From an uncultured Bacillota bacterium (lineage in GTDB: Bacteria > Bacillota > Dehalobacteriia > UBA7702): a stretch of DNA of 43,432 nt. Shown here piece after piece: positions 7,909 through 16,025 of this stretch. Made by a program: the position numbers and the translations under genes. Where the stretch lies: assembly GCA_902796855.1 (NCBI GenBank), contig CADBQN010000069.1, forward strand, positions 1 through 43,432, read 5' to 3'. Below the pieces are notes generated by a model. The model did not search any database. It was not told the origin of the DNA and saw nothing but the letters and a program-made list of their open reading frames with translations. Each line of letters begins with the position of its first letter. Position 1 is the stretch's first letter.

Positions 7909-9258
7909 ATGGCTGTTTTTGGATCCCTGGCCGCGAAATTACAGGAAACTTTCGATAAACTGAGAAATAAAGGGAAGCTGACGGAAAGCGACATCAACGA
8001 GGCGATGCGGGAGATCCGCCTCTCCCTCCTGGAAGCCGACGTCAACTTCAAAGTCGTCAAGAACTTCATCGCCTCCGTCAAGGAGCGGGCTCTCGGCGCC
8101 GAGGTGCTGGAAAGCCTGACCCCCGGTCAGCAGGTGGTGAAGATCGTTAACGAGGAAATGATCGCCCTTTTGGGCTCCACGGAAAGCAAAATCACCATCG
8201 CCCCGAAACCGCCGACGGTCATCATGCTCTGCGGTCTCCAGGGCGCGGGGAAAACGACCACCGTCGGGAAACTGGGGAACCACTTTAAATCCCAGGGCCG
8301 CCGGCCGCTGCTGGCCGCCTGCGACCTCCAGCGTCCCGCCGCCATCAGGCAGCTCCAGGTCGTCGGCGAAGGCGTCGGCCTGCCGGTCTTTGCCAAGACC
8401 GTGGAAAGCACCCCGCTGGAAGTGGCCGCGGAAGCGCTGGACCACGCCAAAAAGAACGGCAACGACATCCTCATCGTCGACACCGCCGGCCGGCTCCACG
8501 TCGATGAAGAGCTCATGCAGGAGCTCCGCGACATCAAAGCCGCCATCGAGCCCCACGAGATCCTTCTCGTCGTCGACGCCATGACCGGTCAGGACGCCGT
8601 CAACGTGGCGAAAGCCTTCAACGAAAGTCTGGAGATCTCCGGTCTCATCATGACAAAGCTCGACGGCGACGCCCGGGGCGGCGCGGCGCTTTCGGTGAAA
8701 TCGGTCACGGGCTGCCCCATCAAGTTCGTGGGCATGGGCGAAAAGAACGACGCCCTGGAGGTGTTCCACCCGGAACGGATGGCCTCCCGGATCCTCGGCA
8801 TGGGCGACGTGCTGACCCTCATTGAAAAGGCCCAGACGGCCTACGACGAAAAACAGGCCAAAGAGCTGGAAGAGCGGATCATGAGCTCCGAATTCTCTTT
8901 GGAGGATTTTTACGAACAGCTCCAGAGCATGAAGAAGATGGGATCCCTCCAGGATCTCATCGGCATGCTCCCCGGCGTCGGCGTCAACAAGGCGCTGAAG
9001 AACGTCGAGATCGACGAGACCCAGATGAAGCGCACCGAAGCCATCATCCAGAGCATGACGCCGGAAGAACGCCGCAATCAGGCCATCCTCAACGGCAGCC
9101 GCAAAAAGCGCATCGCCGCCGGCAGCGGCACCACGGTGCAGGACATCAACAAGCTGCTGAAACAGTTCGATCAGACGAAAAAGATGATGAAACAGCTCGG
9201 CGGCATGGCCAAGCGAAAGGGCAAACGGGGCGGCTTCCCCGGGTTCCCCGGCCTTTGA
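7909..9258 (+). CDS. ffh: Signal recognition particle protein Ffh
   Basis: GTPase of the SRP that binds 4.5S/6S RNA and signal peptides and docks at FtsY to deliver membrane proteins to SecYEG. 449 residues. The NG domain has G1 GLQGAGKT (109-116), the DTAGRLHVDEE G3 region, and TKLDGDARGGAALS (G4 and the following closing loop). A Met-rich M domain runs from about residue 300 (QSMKKMGSLQDLIGMLPG) and holds the helix-turn-helix that binds SRP RNA (SGTTVQDINKLLKQF). The C-terminal tail is basic and Gly-rich. ATG 7909 follows AAAGGAATTG. The following rpsP has its own promoter-like element. Confidence 0.98.
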   Translation: MAVFGSLAAKLQETFDKLRNKGKLTESDINEAMREIRLSLLEADVNFKVVKNFIASVKERALGAEVLESLTPGQQVVKIVNEEMIALLGSTESKITIAPKPPTVIMLCGLQGAGKTTTVGKLGNHFKSQGRRPLLAACDLQRPAAIRQLQVVGEGVGLPVFAKTVESTPLEVAAEALDHAKKNGNDILIVDTAGRLHVDEELMQELRDIKAAIEPHEILLVVDAMTGQDAVNVAKAFNESLEISGLIMTKLDGDARGGAALSVKSVTGCPIKFVGMGEKNDALEVFHPERMASRILGMGDVLTLIEKAQTAYDEKQAKELEERIMSSEFSLEDFYEQLQSMKKMGSLQDLIGMLPGVGVNKALKNVEIDETQMKRTEAIIQSMTPEERRNQAILNGSRKKRIAAGSGTTVQDINKLLKQFDQTKKMMKQLGGMAKRKGKRGGFPGFPGL

Positions 9259-9286
9259 TCCGATTTTATTATAGGTTCTATAATAA
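9255..9286 (+). promoter_or_regulatory. Internal promoter with overlapping inverted repeat before rpsP
   Basis: TTGATC (9255-9260), 18 bases, consensus TATAAT (9279-9284). The -10 lies within a perfect 9-bp inverted repeat TTATTATAG (9266-9274) / CTATAATAA (9278-9286) with a 3-base centre. This could be an operator or simply an AT-rich hairpin. Confidence 0.6.
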
Positions 9287-9331
9287 TAGATAAACCATTT
9301 ATATTTTTTAAACATTTGGAGGAAAAAAACT

Positions 9332-9574
9332 ATGGCAACGAAAATCAGACTGAAAAGAATGGGTAGCAAAAAAGCGCCTTTTTACCGTGTCGTCGTCTGC
9401 GACTCCCGGTTTCCCCGTGACGGCCGCTTCATCGACACCCTTGGTTACTACAACCCCCTGACCGATCCCGCGGAAATCAAGATCGACGCGGAAAAAGCGA
9501 AAAAATGGCTCGATGACGGCGCTCAGGTCTCCGATACCGTGAAGAACCTGATGAAAAAAGCCGACATCCGCTGA
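9332..9574 (+). CDS. rpsP: 30S ribosomal protein S16
   Basis: Binds 16S rRNA during early 30S assembly. 80 residues, the normal size. The family signature is clear: [23 protein letters not shown] at the start, then [16 protein letters not shown] and [18 protein letters not shown] 9332 is preceded by GGAGG. It follows ffh with a promoter-like element between, and leads directly into khpA 12 bp later. Confidence 0.98.
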   Translation: MATKIRLKRMGSKKAPFYRVVVCDSRFPRDGRFIDTLGYYNPLTDPAEIKIDAEKAKKWLDDGAQVSDTVKNLMKKADIR

Positions 9575-9586
9575 GAGGTTGATATC

Positions 9587-9814
9587 ATGCAGGAACTGAT
9601 CGAATACATCGCCCGCTCCCTCGTGACGAAACCCGACGAAGTGCAGGTAACGGAAAAGGAAAGCGACCGCGGCACCGTGCTGGAGCTGAACGTCGCTTCG
9701 GAAGATATGGGCAAGATCATCGGCAAGCAGGGCCGCATCGCCCGTTCCATCCGCACCGTCTTAAAGGCGTATGCCACGAAGAATAAGGAGAAAGCTTCCC
9801 TGGATATCGTCTAA
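9587..9814 (+). CDS. khpA: KH-domain RNA-binding protein KhpA (YlqC)
   Basis: Single type-II KH domain, 75 residues. The KhpA homologue pairs with KhpB (Jag) to bind RNAs and affects cell length in streptococci. The nucleic-acid-binding G-x-x-G loop is visible as GKIIGKQGR at about residues 44-52, within a standard fold: VTKPDEVQVTEKE, then MGKIIGKQGRIARSIRTVL. It lies between rpsP and rimM, its usual place. khpB is not in the window. A structured gap of about 216 bp follows it, which is unusual in this otherwise tight operon. Confidence 0.95.
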   Translation: MQELIEYIARSLVTKPDEVQVTEKESDRGTVLELNVASEDMGKIIGKQGRIARSIRTVLKAYATKNKEKASLDIV

Positions 9815-10010
9815 ACGGCCAGAGTGCCGAGAGAGGCTGATACACGGCGAAATCGCCCGTCTCCGACGAATCGCATACCGTTTTGTATAGCGATTCGCCG
9901 AATCCGAGCGAGTTTCACCGCGTCTAAGCCTTTCTCGACCCTCTGAGAGGTTTTGCGTTTGGATGTACTTTGTCTATAGCTTGAGGCAAGGGCAAACGGC
10001 CCTTGCCTTA
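9815..10010 (+). other. Structured non-coding spacer between khpA and rimM
   Basis: No coding frame is convincing here. The left part holds a strong hairpin: CGAATCGCATAC (9867-9878), a six-base loop, and GTAT-A-GCGATTCG (9885-9897) with one bulge. The right end holds a perfect 10-bp stem AGGCAAGGGC (9984-9993) / GCCCTTGCCT (9999-10008) followed by TATTT. It may be an RNA leader or attenuator controlling rimM-trmD, or a small RNA processed from the operon. I cannot assign a known RNA family. Confidence 0.4.
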
Positions 10011-10013
10011 TTT
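9984..10013 (+). terminator. Possible attenuator hairpin before rimM
   Basis: Perfect 10-bp stem with an AAACG loop, followed by only a short T stretch (TATTT). Probably partial termination, since rimM begins 18 bp later. Confidence 0.5.
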
Positions 10014-10030
10014 CCGTTAAAGGAGAACCG

Positions 10031-10555
10031 ATGGCCAACATCATTGTGGGAAAGATCCTCTCCGCCCACGGCATCCGCGGCGAGGTGAAAGTGAGGCCCC
10101 TTTCCGATAATCCCCGCCGCTTCCGCCGCGGCGACCGGCTCTGGGTCGAAAAAGAAGAAGCGTATTTCACCGTCGCCTCGGCCCGCGAGGCCAAGGACGG
10201 CGTGCTGATCGTCCGATTCAGGGAGACCGCCGACCGCGACGGAGCCGAAAAACTCAAGACCTCCCTGCTCCTCGTCGGGGAGGAAGACGCCGCCCCGCTC
10301 CCCGAGGGCACGTACTACCATTTTCAGCTTTTGGGCCTCGCCGTCCGTGATGAGGACGGCGCCGACCTCGGCGTCCTCGCCGAGATCATCGAGAGCGGTT
10401 CCAACGACGTGTACCGCGTCGACTGCGGCGACGGCACCTCCTTTCTGCTGCCCGGCCTGAAAGAGGTGGTGCGCGCCGTCGATCTGGAAAACGGGGTGAT
10501 GACCGTGCGTCTGCTGCCGGGGTTAAAGGAGGCCTGCGCGTACCATGAACGTTAA
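10031..10555 (+). CDS. rimM: Ribosome maturation factor RimM
   Basis: Assists 30S head assembly by binding S19 and 16S helices. 174 residues. The N-terminal RimM barrel opens with the typical IVGKILSAHGIRGEVKVRPL. The C-terminal PRC-barrel domain begins near YYHFQLLGLAVRDEDG and holds NDVYRVDCGDG and LLPGLKEVVRAVDLENGVMTV. ATG 10031 follows AAAGGAG. Its end overlaps trmD by 11 bp, so the two are translationally coupled. Confidence 0.97.
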   Translation: MANIIVGKILSAHGIRGEVKVRPLSDNPRRFRRGDRLWVEKEEAYFTVASAREAKDGVLIVRFRETADRDGAEKLKTSLLLVGEEDAAPLPEGTYYHFQLLGLAVRDEDGADLGVLAEIIESGSNDVYRVDCGDGTSFLLPGLKEVVRAVDLENGVMTVRLLPGLKEACAYHER

Positions 10556-11837
10556 GATCTTTACCCTCTTTCCGCCGATGTTCGCCCCGCTGCGGGAGAG
10601 CATCATGGGCCGCGCCGAAAAAAAAGGCCTCGTCTCCTTCGACGTCGTCAACATCAGGGACTACGCCGCCGACCCCCACTTTGCCGACGACACCGTCTAC
10701 GGCGGCGGCGCCGGCATGGTGATGAAGCCGGAGCCGGTGATGAACGCCCTCCGCGCCAAAGGCTGGCGGCCCGGGGCCAAAGTCATCGTCACCACCCCGG
10801 CGGGAAAGCCCTTCACCCAGCGCGAGGCCGCCCGCCTCGCCGCCGAGGAGGAGCTTTTCATCGTCGCCGGTCACTATGAAGGCCTCGACCAGCGCGTTGT
10901 CGATCTCACCGCCGCCGAGGAATTCAGCGTCGGCGATTACGTCCTCACCGGCGGGGAGCTCCCCGCCATGGTGATGACCGACGCCATTGTCCGCCTCATC
11001 GACGGCGTTCTCGGCGACAGCGCCTCCCTGGAGCAGGAGAGCTTCACCGAGGGGCTGCTGGAATATCCCCAGTACACGCGCCCCCGGGTCTACGAGGGAC
11101 GCGCCGTGCCCGACGTCCTCTTCTGCGGCGACCACCGGGTCATCGAGTCCTGGCGGCGGGAGCAGAGCCTCCGCCGCACCTTTGAGAACCGTCCCGACCT
11201 GCTGGAGAAACTGCCCCTCAGCGCGGCGGAACGGGCCGCCGCGGCGGAGCTGGACGAAAAGGCAAGAGAGAAAGTCCCCGTCTACGCCGCCCTCGTCCAC
11301 CATCCCGTCCTCGACCCCAAGGGAAAGACGATCACCACTTCGGTGACGAATCTTGATATCCACGACATCGCCCGGGCCGGCCGCGCCTACGATCTCCGGG
11401 GCTACTTCATCGTCCAGCCCGGAGCGGAGCAGAAGGAGCTGACGAAGAACCTCCTTTCCTATTGGACCGAAGGCCACGGCAGCAAAGTGAACCCCGACCG
11501 CAAAGAGGCCCTTTCCATCGTCTCCGTCGTCGACGGTCTCGCCGACGCCGAAAACGCCGTTGCCGAGCGGGAAGGGGAAAAGCCGCTCCTCGTCGGCACC
11601 TCGGCGAAGATCCGCCCCAACATCGTTTCCTATGAAGAGCTTCGCCGCGTCATGGCCGGGGAGCGCCGCTGTTTCCTGCTGGTCTTCGGCACCGGTCACG
11701 GCCTCACCGAAGAGACGATGGCGCGGATGGACTATGTGCTGAAACCCATCGCCGGCCGCGGCGATTACAACCATCTCTCGGTGCGGAGCGCCGTCTCCAT
11801 CACCCTCGACCGGCTCCTCGGCAGGGGGCTTTCGTAA
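10545..11837 (+). CDS. trmD: TrmD tRNA (guanine-N1-)-methyltransferase fused to a second SPOUT RNA-methyltransferase domain
   Basis: Residues 1 to about 235 are TrmD, which uses SAM to methylate G37 N1 of tRNAs and so prevents +1 frameshifting. [25 protein letters not shown], the knot segment [20 protein letters not shown] and the [12 protein letters not shown] motif are all present. After a charged linker ([18 protein letters not shown]), residues about 245-428 form a second SPOUT-like domain of the PF09936/TM1570 type: [49 protein letters not shown] and [18 protein letters not shown]. The whole is 430 residues, against about 240 for a usual TrmD. Elsewhere the second domain is a separate protein encoded next to TrmD. 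No frameshift or stop is seen at the junction, so it looks like a true fusion. The target of the second domain is unknown. Confidence 0.93.
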   Translation: MNVKIFTLFPPMFAPLRESIMGRAEKKGLVSFDVVNIRDYAADPHFADDTVYGGGAGMVMKPEPVMNALRAKGWRPGAKVIVTTPAGKPFTQREAARLAAEEELFIVAGHYEGLDQRVVDLTAAEEFSVGDYVLTGGELPAMVMTDAIVRLIDGVLGDSASLEQESFTEGLLEYPQYTRPRVYEGRAVPDVLFCGDHRVIESWRREQSLRRTFENRPDLLEKLPLSAAERAAAAELDEKAREKVPVYAALVHHPVLDPKGKTITTSVTNLDIHDIARAGRAYDLRGYFIVQPGAEQKELTKNLLSYWTEGHGSKVNPDRKEALSIVSVVDGLADAENAVAEREGEKPLLVGTSAKIRPNIVSYEELRRVMAGERRCFLLVFGTGHGLTEETMARMDYVLKPIAGRGDYNHLSVRSAVSITLDRLLGRGLS

Positions 11838-11863
11838 ACCGGCGGATTTTTCAAAAAAAAGTC

Positions 11864-11892
11864 TTGCCTTTTAACGGGGCTTGTGCTAAAAT
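11864..11892 (+). promoter_or_regulatory. Promoter of rplS
   Basis: TTGCCT (11864-11869), 17 bases, TAAAAT (11887-11892) preceded by TGC (extended -10). About 75 bases of leader follow before the start codon. An L19-type autoregulatory leader is possible but not demonstrated. Confidence 0.7.
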
Positions 11893-11971
11893 AGTTAGGT
11901 ATCGTGTATTGCGATGGTCCGCTGGCGGGGGAGTTCCGTGTATGAACATCGGGAAAAGAGAGGAGAACACC

Positions 11972-12316
11972 ATGAATTTAGTCGAACTGATCGAACAGCC
12001 TTATCTCAAAGAAGATATCCCCGCTTTTCGCGTTGGGGACACCGTAAAGGTCCACGTGAGAATCAAGGAAGGCGATAAAGAACGTATCCAGGTCTACGAA
12101 GGCGTCTGCATCGCCAGAAAAGGCAGAGGCGCAACGGAAACCTTTACCGTCCGCCGCGTCGCCTACAACGTCGGCGTCGAAAGAACGTTCCCCGTTCATT
12201 CGCCGAAACTGGCCAAAATCGAAATCGTCCGCCGCGGGAAAGTCCGCCGCGCGAAACTGTATTATCTCAGAGAACGCACCGGTAAGGCGGCCCGCATCAA
12301 AGAGCTGAGAAGATAG
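11972..12316 (+). CDS. rplS: 50S ribosomal protein L19
   Basis: Sits at the 30S-50S interface. 114 residues from ATG 11972, which follows AGAGGAG. The open frame reaches further upstream only through the promoter and leader. Typical L19 features: [33 protein letters not shown], then [24 protein letters not shown] and a basic tail ([21 protein letters not shown]). It has its own promoter and a terminator, so L19 is probably transcribed both from the ffh operon and alone. Confidence 0.98.
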   Translation: MNLVELIEQPYLKEDIPAFRVGDTVKVHVRIKEGDKERIQVYEGVCIARKGRGATETFTVRRVAYNVGVERTFPVHSPKLAKIEIVRRGKVRRAKLYYLRERTGKAARIKELRR

Positions 12317-12349
12317 TCGATCTCCGGCTCACGTCAACCTGTTTTTGGG

Positions 12350-12387
12350 AAAGAGACTTTTTTGGAAGTCTCTTTCTTCTTTTTTAC
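12350..12387 (+). terminator. Terminator after rplS
   Basis: AAAGAGACTT (12350-12359), TTTTGG loop, AAGTCTCTTT (12366-12375), then CTTCTTTTTT. Perfect 10-bp stem with a U-rich tail. Confidence 0.88.
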
Positions 12388-12422
12388 CGCCGCCGGCCGC
12401 GGCCGGCAGGGAGGAAAAGGAA

Positions 12423-13280
12423 ATGAACGATACCCGTCAGAACATCAACTGGTTCCCGGGGCACATGGCCAAAGCCGGCCGCCAGGTGAAGGAACAGGCC
12501 GCCCTCTGCGACCTGATTCTGGAGATCGCCGACGCCCGGCTGCCCAGGAGCTCCCGGAACCCCCAGCTCAAATCGATGATCGGCGCCAAGCCGACGCTGC
12601 TGGTGCTGAACAAGGCCGACCTCACCGAAAAAAGCGAGCGGGAGCGCTGGCTGGCGTACTTCCGCGGCGAGGGCCAGCCGGCGGTCTTTGTCGCCGCCCG
12701 AAAAAAGCAGGGCTTTAAGGAGCTGAATCAGTTTCTGGAAGGGGAGCACGCCCGCCTTTCGGAGCGCCTTGCCGCCCGGGGACGCCGCCCCCGGCCGCTG
12801 CGCGTGATGATGGTGGGCATCCCCAACACCGGCAAGAGCGCCCTGCTCAACGCCATGGTGGGGTCGAACAAGGTGAAGACCGGCAACAAGCCCGGCCTCA
12901 CCCGCTCCCTCCAGTGGGTGCGCACCGCCGACCATCTGGAACTGCTGGATTCCCCGGGGATCCTCTGGCCTAAACTCGACGACCAGCGGGCCGCCCTGGC
13001 CCTGGCCGCCGTCGGCTCCATCAGCAAGGACGCCTGCCCCGAGGAGGAATGCGGCTGGTTTTTGCTGAACTGGCTGATGGAACACCGCCCCGAGGTCTTC
13101 CGCGAGCGCTACCGCGTGGCGGAGCTGCCGGAATACCCCGAGGAACTGCTGGAAGCCGTGGCGAAAAACCGCGGCATGGTGCGGAAAGGCGGCATCCGGG
13201 AGGAAGAGACCTACATCATGCTGCTGAAGGAATACCGCGACGGCAAACTGGGAAAATTCATGCTGGAGCTGCCGGAATGA
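12423..13280 (+). CDS. rbgA: Ribosome biogenesis GTPase RbgA (YlqF)
   Basis: Circularly permuted GTPase needed for late 50S assembly. 285 residues from ATG 12423, preceded by GGGAGGAAAAGG. The permuted motif order is visible: G4 LNKADL first (about residue 60), then G1 GIPNTGKSALLNAMVG (about residue 130), then G3 DSPGILWPK (about residue 176). The conserved N-terminal NWFPGHMAKAGRQV opens the protein. The C-terminal ANTAR-like RNA-binding helices are present. Its stop overlaps the rnhB start by 4 bp (ATGA). Confidence 0.96.
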   Translation: MNDTRQNINWFPGHMAKAGRQVKEQAALCDLILEIADARLPRSSRNPQLKSMIGAKPTLLVLNKADLTEKSERERWLAYFRGEGQPAVFVAARKKQGFKELNQFLEGEHARLSERLAARGRRPRPLRVMMVGIPNTGKSALLNAMVGSNKVKTGNKPGLTRSLQWVRTADHLELLDSPGILWPKLDDQRAALALAAVGSISKDACPEEECGWFLLNWLMEHRPEVFRERYRVAELPEYPEELLEAVAKNRGMVRKGGIREEETYIMLLKEYRDGKLGKFMLELPE

Positions 13281-13915
13281 GAACGAGAACAACGGAAACG
13301 AAAAAAGAGCCCCTCCTCAAGCCGGATCTCTACCGCTTTGAGGAGGAATATTACCGCGAGGGCAAAACGCTGATCGCCGGCTGCGACGAGGCCGGCCGCG
13401 GCCCTCTGGCCGGGCCCGTCGTCGCCGCGGCGGTGATCCTGCCGCCCCGGGCGGAGATCCCGTCGCTGAACGACTCGAAAAAGCTGACGGAAAAAAAGCG
13501 CCTCGCCCTGGAACCGATCATCAAGGAAACGGCGCTGTACTGGGCCGTGGCCCGGGTGGAGCACGACGAGATCGACGAGATCAACATTCTGGAAGCGTCC
13601 CTCAAGGCGATGTCCCTGGCGTTGGACGGCCTCGGCGTCGCGTTCGACGTGGCCTTCATCGACGGCCCCTACGTCACCCGCCGCGGCGACATCTGCCAGC
13701 GCGCCATCGTGAAGGGCGACGCCCTCTCGGCCTCCGTGGCCGCCGCCAGCGTTCTGGCGAAGACCGAGCGTGACCGCGTGATGATCGCCTACGACGCGGT
13801 GTACCCCGGCTACGGCTTCGCCCGGCACAAGGGCTACCCCACCAAGGCCCACCGCGAGGCCGTTCTGGCAAAGGGGCCCTCGCCGATCCACCGCAGAAGC
13901 TTTAAGGTGAGGTGA
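13277..13915 (+). CDS. rnhB: Ribonuclease HII
   Basis: Removes RNA from RNA-DNA hybrids and single ribonucleotides in DNA. 212 residues from ATG 13277, which overlaps the rbgA stop (ATGA). The frame is open upstream, but that lies inside rbgA. Catalytic DEDD-type residues are visible: Asp37-Glu38 in GCDEAGRGPLAGPV, Asp129 in FIDGPYV and Asp148 in KGDALSASVAAASVLAK. It ends with the C-terminal YGFARHKGYPTKAH motif. It is followed after 4 bp by yraN, the standard neighbour. Confidence 0.96.
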   Translation: MRTRTTETKKEPLLKPDLYRFEEEYYREGKTLIAGCDEAGRGPLAGPVVAAAVILPPRAEIPSLNDSKKLTEKKRLALEPIIKETALYWAVARVEHDEIDEINILEASLKAMSLALDGLGVAFDVAFIDGPYVTRRGDICQRAIVKGDALSASVAAASVLAKTERDRVMIAYDAVYPGYGFARHKGYPTKAHREAVLAKGPSPIHRRSFKVR

Positions 13916-13919
13916 GACC

Positions 13920-14276
13920 ATGAACCGCAAGGAAACGGGCTATTTCGGGGAAAAAGTGGCGGCCAAAGCGCTAACGGACCGCGGCTACACGCTGCTCCGC
14001 CGGAACTTCACGATCCGCGGCGGCGAGATCGACCTCATCCTGGAGAGGGAAGGGGAGATCGTCTTCGTCGAGGTGAAGACGAGGCGGAACGAAGCTTTCG
14101 GCACGGCGCTGGAGAGCATTACCCCGGCCAAGCGGCGGCGGATGATCCGCGCCGCCGAAGTCTTTCTCGGCGGCGGCGCCGCCGACCGGGACGTCCGCTT
14201 TTTCGCCGTCGCCGTTTACTTAAAGGACGGCGATACCGTCGCGCGGACGGAGATCTACGAAGATATTTTTTCGTGA
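13920..14276 (+). CDS. YraN family endonuclease-like protein (UPF0102)
   Basis: 118 residues of the UPF0102 family, with a restriction-endonuclease (Holliday-junction-resolvase-like) fold and unproven function. The signature GEIDLILEREGEIVFVEVKTR at about residues 39-59 carries the E/D-x-K nuclease-type core (D, E-V-K). It opens with the usual GYFGEKVAAKALTDRGYTLLRRNF. ATG 13920 follows AAGGTGAGGTGA. It is last in the rbgA-rnhB-yraN run, and a dyad that could terminate the operon follows. Confidence 0.92.
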   Translation: MNRKETGYFGEKVAAKALTDRGYTLLRRNFTIRGGEIDLILEREGEIVFVEVKTRRNEAFGTALESITPAKRRRMIRAAEVFLGGGAADRDVRFFAVAVYLKDGDTVARTEIYEDIFS

Positions 14277-14294
14277 AAAAAACAAAATAAGTCG

Positions 14295-14343
14295 GAAGCG
14301 AATGGAATTCTACAATATATATGTATTGACATTCGCTTCTTTT
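14295..14343 (+). promoter_or_regulatory. Long inverted repeat: operon terminator and/or operator before comM
   Basis: GAAGCGAATG (14295-14304) and CATTCGCTTC (14330-14339) form a perfect 10-bp stem followed by TTTTC. A weaker nested stem (CAATA/TATTG) lies in the loop. The right arm overlaps the comM -35 element, so it could terminate yraN transcripts and also bind a regulator. Confidence 0.6.
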
Positions 14344-14353
14344 CACTTATAAT
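14326..14353 (+). promoter_or_regulatory. Consensus promoter of comM
   Basis: TTGACA (14326-14331), 16 bases, TATAAT (14348-14353). Both hexamers are perfect. Confidence 0.9.
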
Positions 14354-14393
14354 GTAATATTAGGAAAGTCCGTAAGGTTTGGAGGTTCAGCCG

Positions 14394-15953
14394 TTGTTAG
14401 CGAAAGTGCGTACCGTCTCGTTGTACGGTCTGGAATCGCGTATCGTCACCGTGGAGACCGATATCTCCAACGGTATTCCCTGCTTCGACATTGTCGGCCT
14501 GCCCGAAGCGGCGGTCCGGGAAAGCCGGGAGCGGGTCAAGGCGGCGCTGAAAAATTCCGGCTTTGCCTTCCCGGCCAAGCGGATCGTCGTCAATCTCGCC
14601 CCGGCGGATCTGAAAAAGAACGGCACCGGCTTCGATCTGCCCGTCGCCGTTTCCCTCTTGGCCGCCACCGGTCAGCTCAGCGCCGACCGCGTCGGCGAGA
14701 ACGACTTTTTCATCGGCGAGCTCTCTTTGGACGGCTCCGTCACCGCCGTCAACGGCGTGCTGCCGATGGTCGGCGGCGTCTGCGAAAGCTATGGGGAGGA
14801 CGCGGCGGGCCTGCGCCTCTTTCTGCCGAAGGACAACGGCAAGGAAGCCGCCTTCGACGGCCGCGGCCGTGTCTACGGCGTCTCTTCCCTGCGGGAACTG
14901 GCGGAAGCCCTCGCCGCCGACGCGCTGCCGGAACCGGTCCGCGTCGGCGAGGAGGAACTCGCTTTTGATACCGCCGTGTCCGACGGCCTTGTGGATATGA
15001 AGGAGATCAAGGGACAGTCCCAGATCAAGCGGGGGCTGGAGATCGCCGCCGCCGGCGGTCACAACGTCCTGCTCATCGGCGTTCCCGGCAGCGGCAAGAC
15101 GCTGCTGGCCCGGAGCTTCCCGACGATTCTGCCGCCGCTGACGCGGTCGGAAGCGCTGGAAGTCACGGCGCTGCACAGCCTTGCCGGGGAACTCGGCGGC
15201 GAAAGTCTCGTCCGCCGCCGTCCCTTCCGTTCGCCCCATCACACCGCCTCCCCGGTGAGCCTCACCGGCGGCGGCGTCGTCCCGAAGCCCGGCGAGATCA
15301 GCCTCGCCGGTCACGGCGTCCTCTTCCTCGACGAGATCGTGGAATTTCCCAAGAACGTCCTGCAGGTGCTGCGCCAGCCTCTGGAAGACAAGGTCATCCA
15401 CATCGCCCGGGCCTCGGGCTCCTGTTCCTTCCCCGCCGATTTCCAGCTCATCGCCGCCTGCAACCCCTGTCCCTGCGGGTTCTACGGTGACCCCGAGCGG
15501 GAATGTACCTGCACCCAACAGCAGGTGCGGCGCTATTTCAACAAATTAGGCGGCCCTCTGCTGGACCGCATCGACCTGCATATGAACGTGTCCCGGGTCA
15601 GCTACGGCGAGCTCCACGACGAGGAGACCGGCGCTCCCCCGGCGGAGAGCTCCGAAACGATCCGCCGCCGCGTTGCCGCCGCCAGGGAGATCCAGCGCCG
15701 CCGCTACCGGGAGCTGCCCATCGACTGCAACGCCGGTCTCGACCGCCGCTTTATCGCGTCGTTCTGCGGCCTGAACCGGGAAGCCTCCGCCGTGATGGAA
15801 CGTGTCTTTCAGCGGCTGGATCTCAGCGCCCGCGGTCACGACCGCGTCCTCAAAGTGGCCCGCACCATCGCCGACCTCGCCGGGGAAAAGGACATCCGGA
15901 GCGAGCACATTCTGGAGGCGGTGCGTTACCGCTCCCTCGACCGCATCGTTTAG
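14394..15953 (+). CDS. comM: ComM/YifB family AAA+ Mg-chelatase-like ATPase
   Basis: Hexameric helicase-like AAA+ ATPase; ComM drives branch migration during natural transformation. 519 residues from TTG 14394, chosen because GGAGGT at 14381-14386 is its Shine-Dalgarno and the product then begins LLAKVRTVSLYGLES, as in homologues. An N-terminal Lon-S5-like (ChlI) domain spans about 1-170. Walker A GVPGSGKT is at about 229-236 and Walker B GVLFLDEI at about 308-315. A Cys-rich NPCPCGFYG...CTC insert and a C-terminal lid domain follow. It lies near dprA, another transformation gene, with three wall-related genes between them. Confidence 0.94.
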   Translation: MLAKVRTVSLYGLESRIVTVETDISNGIPCFDIVGLPEAAVRESRERVKAALKNSGFAFPAKRIVVNLAPADLKKNGTGFDLPVAVSLLAATGQLSADRVGENDFFIGELSLDGSVTAVNGVLPMVGGVCESYGEDAAGLRLFLPKDNGKEAAFDGRGRVYGVSSLRELAEALAADALPEPVRVGEEELAFDTAVSDGLVDMKEIKGQSQIKRGLEIAAAGGHNVLLIGVPGSGKTLLARSFPTILPPLTRSEALEVTALHSLAGELGGESLVRRRPFRSPHHTASPVSLTGGGVVPKPGEISLAGHGVLFLDEIVEFPKNVLQVLRQPLEDKVIHIARASGSCSFPADFQLIAACNPCPCGFYGDPERECTCTQQQVRRYFNKLGGPLLDRIDLHMNVSRVSYGELHDEETGAPPAESSETIRRRVAAAREIQRRRYRELPIDCNAGLDRRFIASFCGLNREASAVMERVFQRLDLSARGHDRVLKVARTIADLAGEKDIRSEHILEAVRYRSLDRIV

Positions 15954-16025
15954 ACAGGAAATCAGCGGCCCGATCCGGGCCGATACGATATCATCCGAAA
16001 ATAAAGAGAAAAGGAATCGGTGAAA

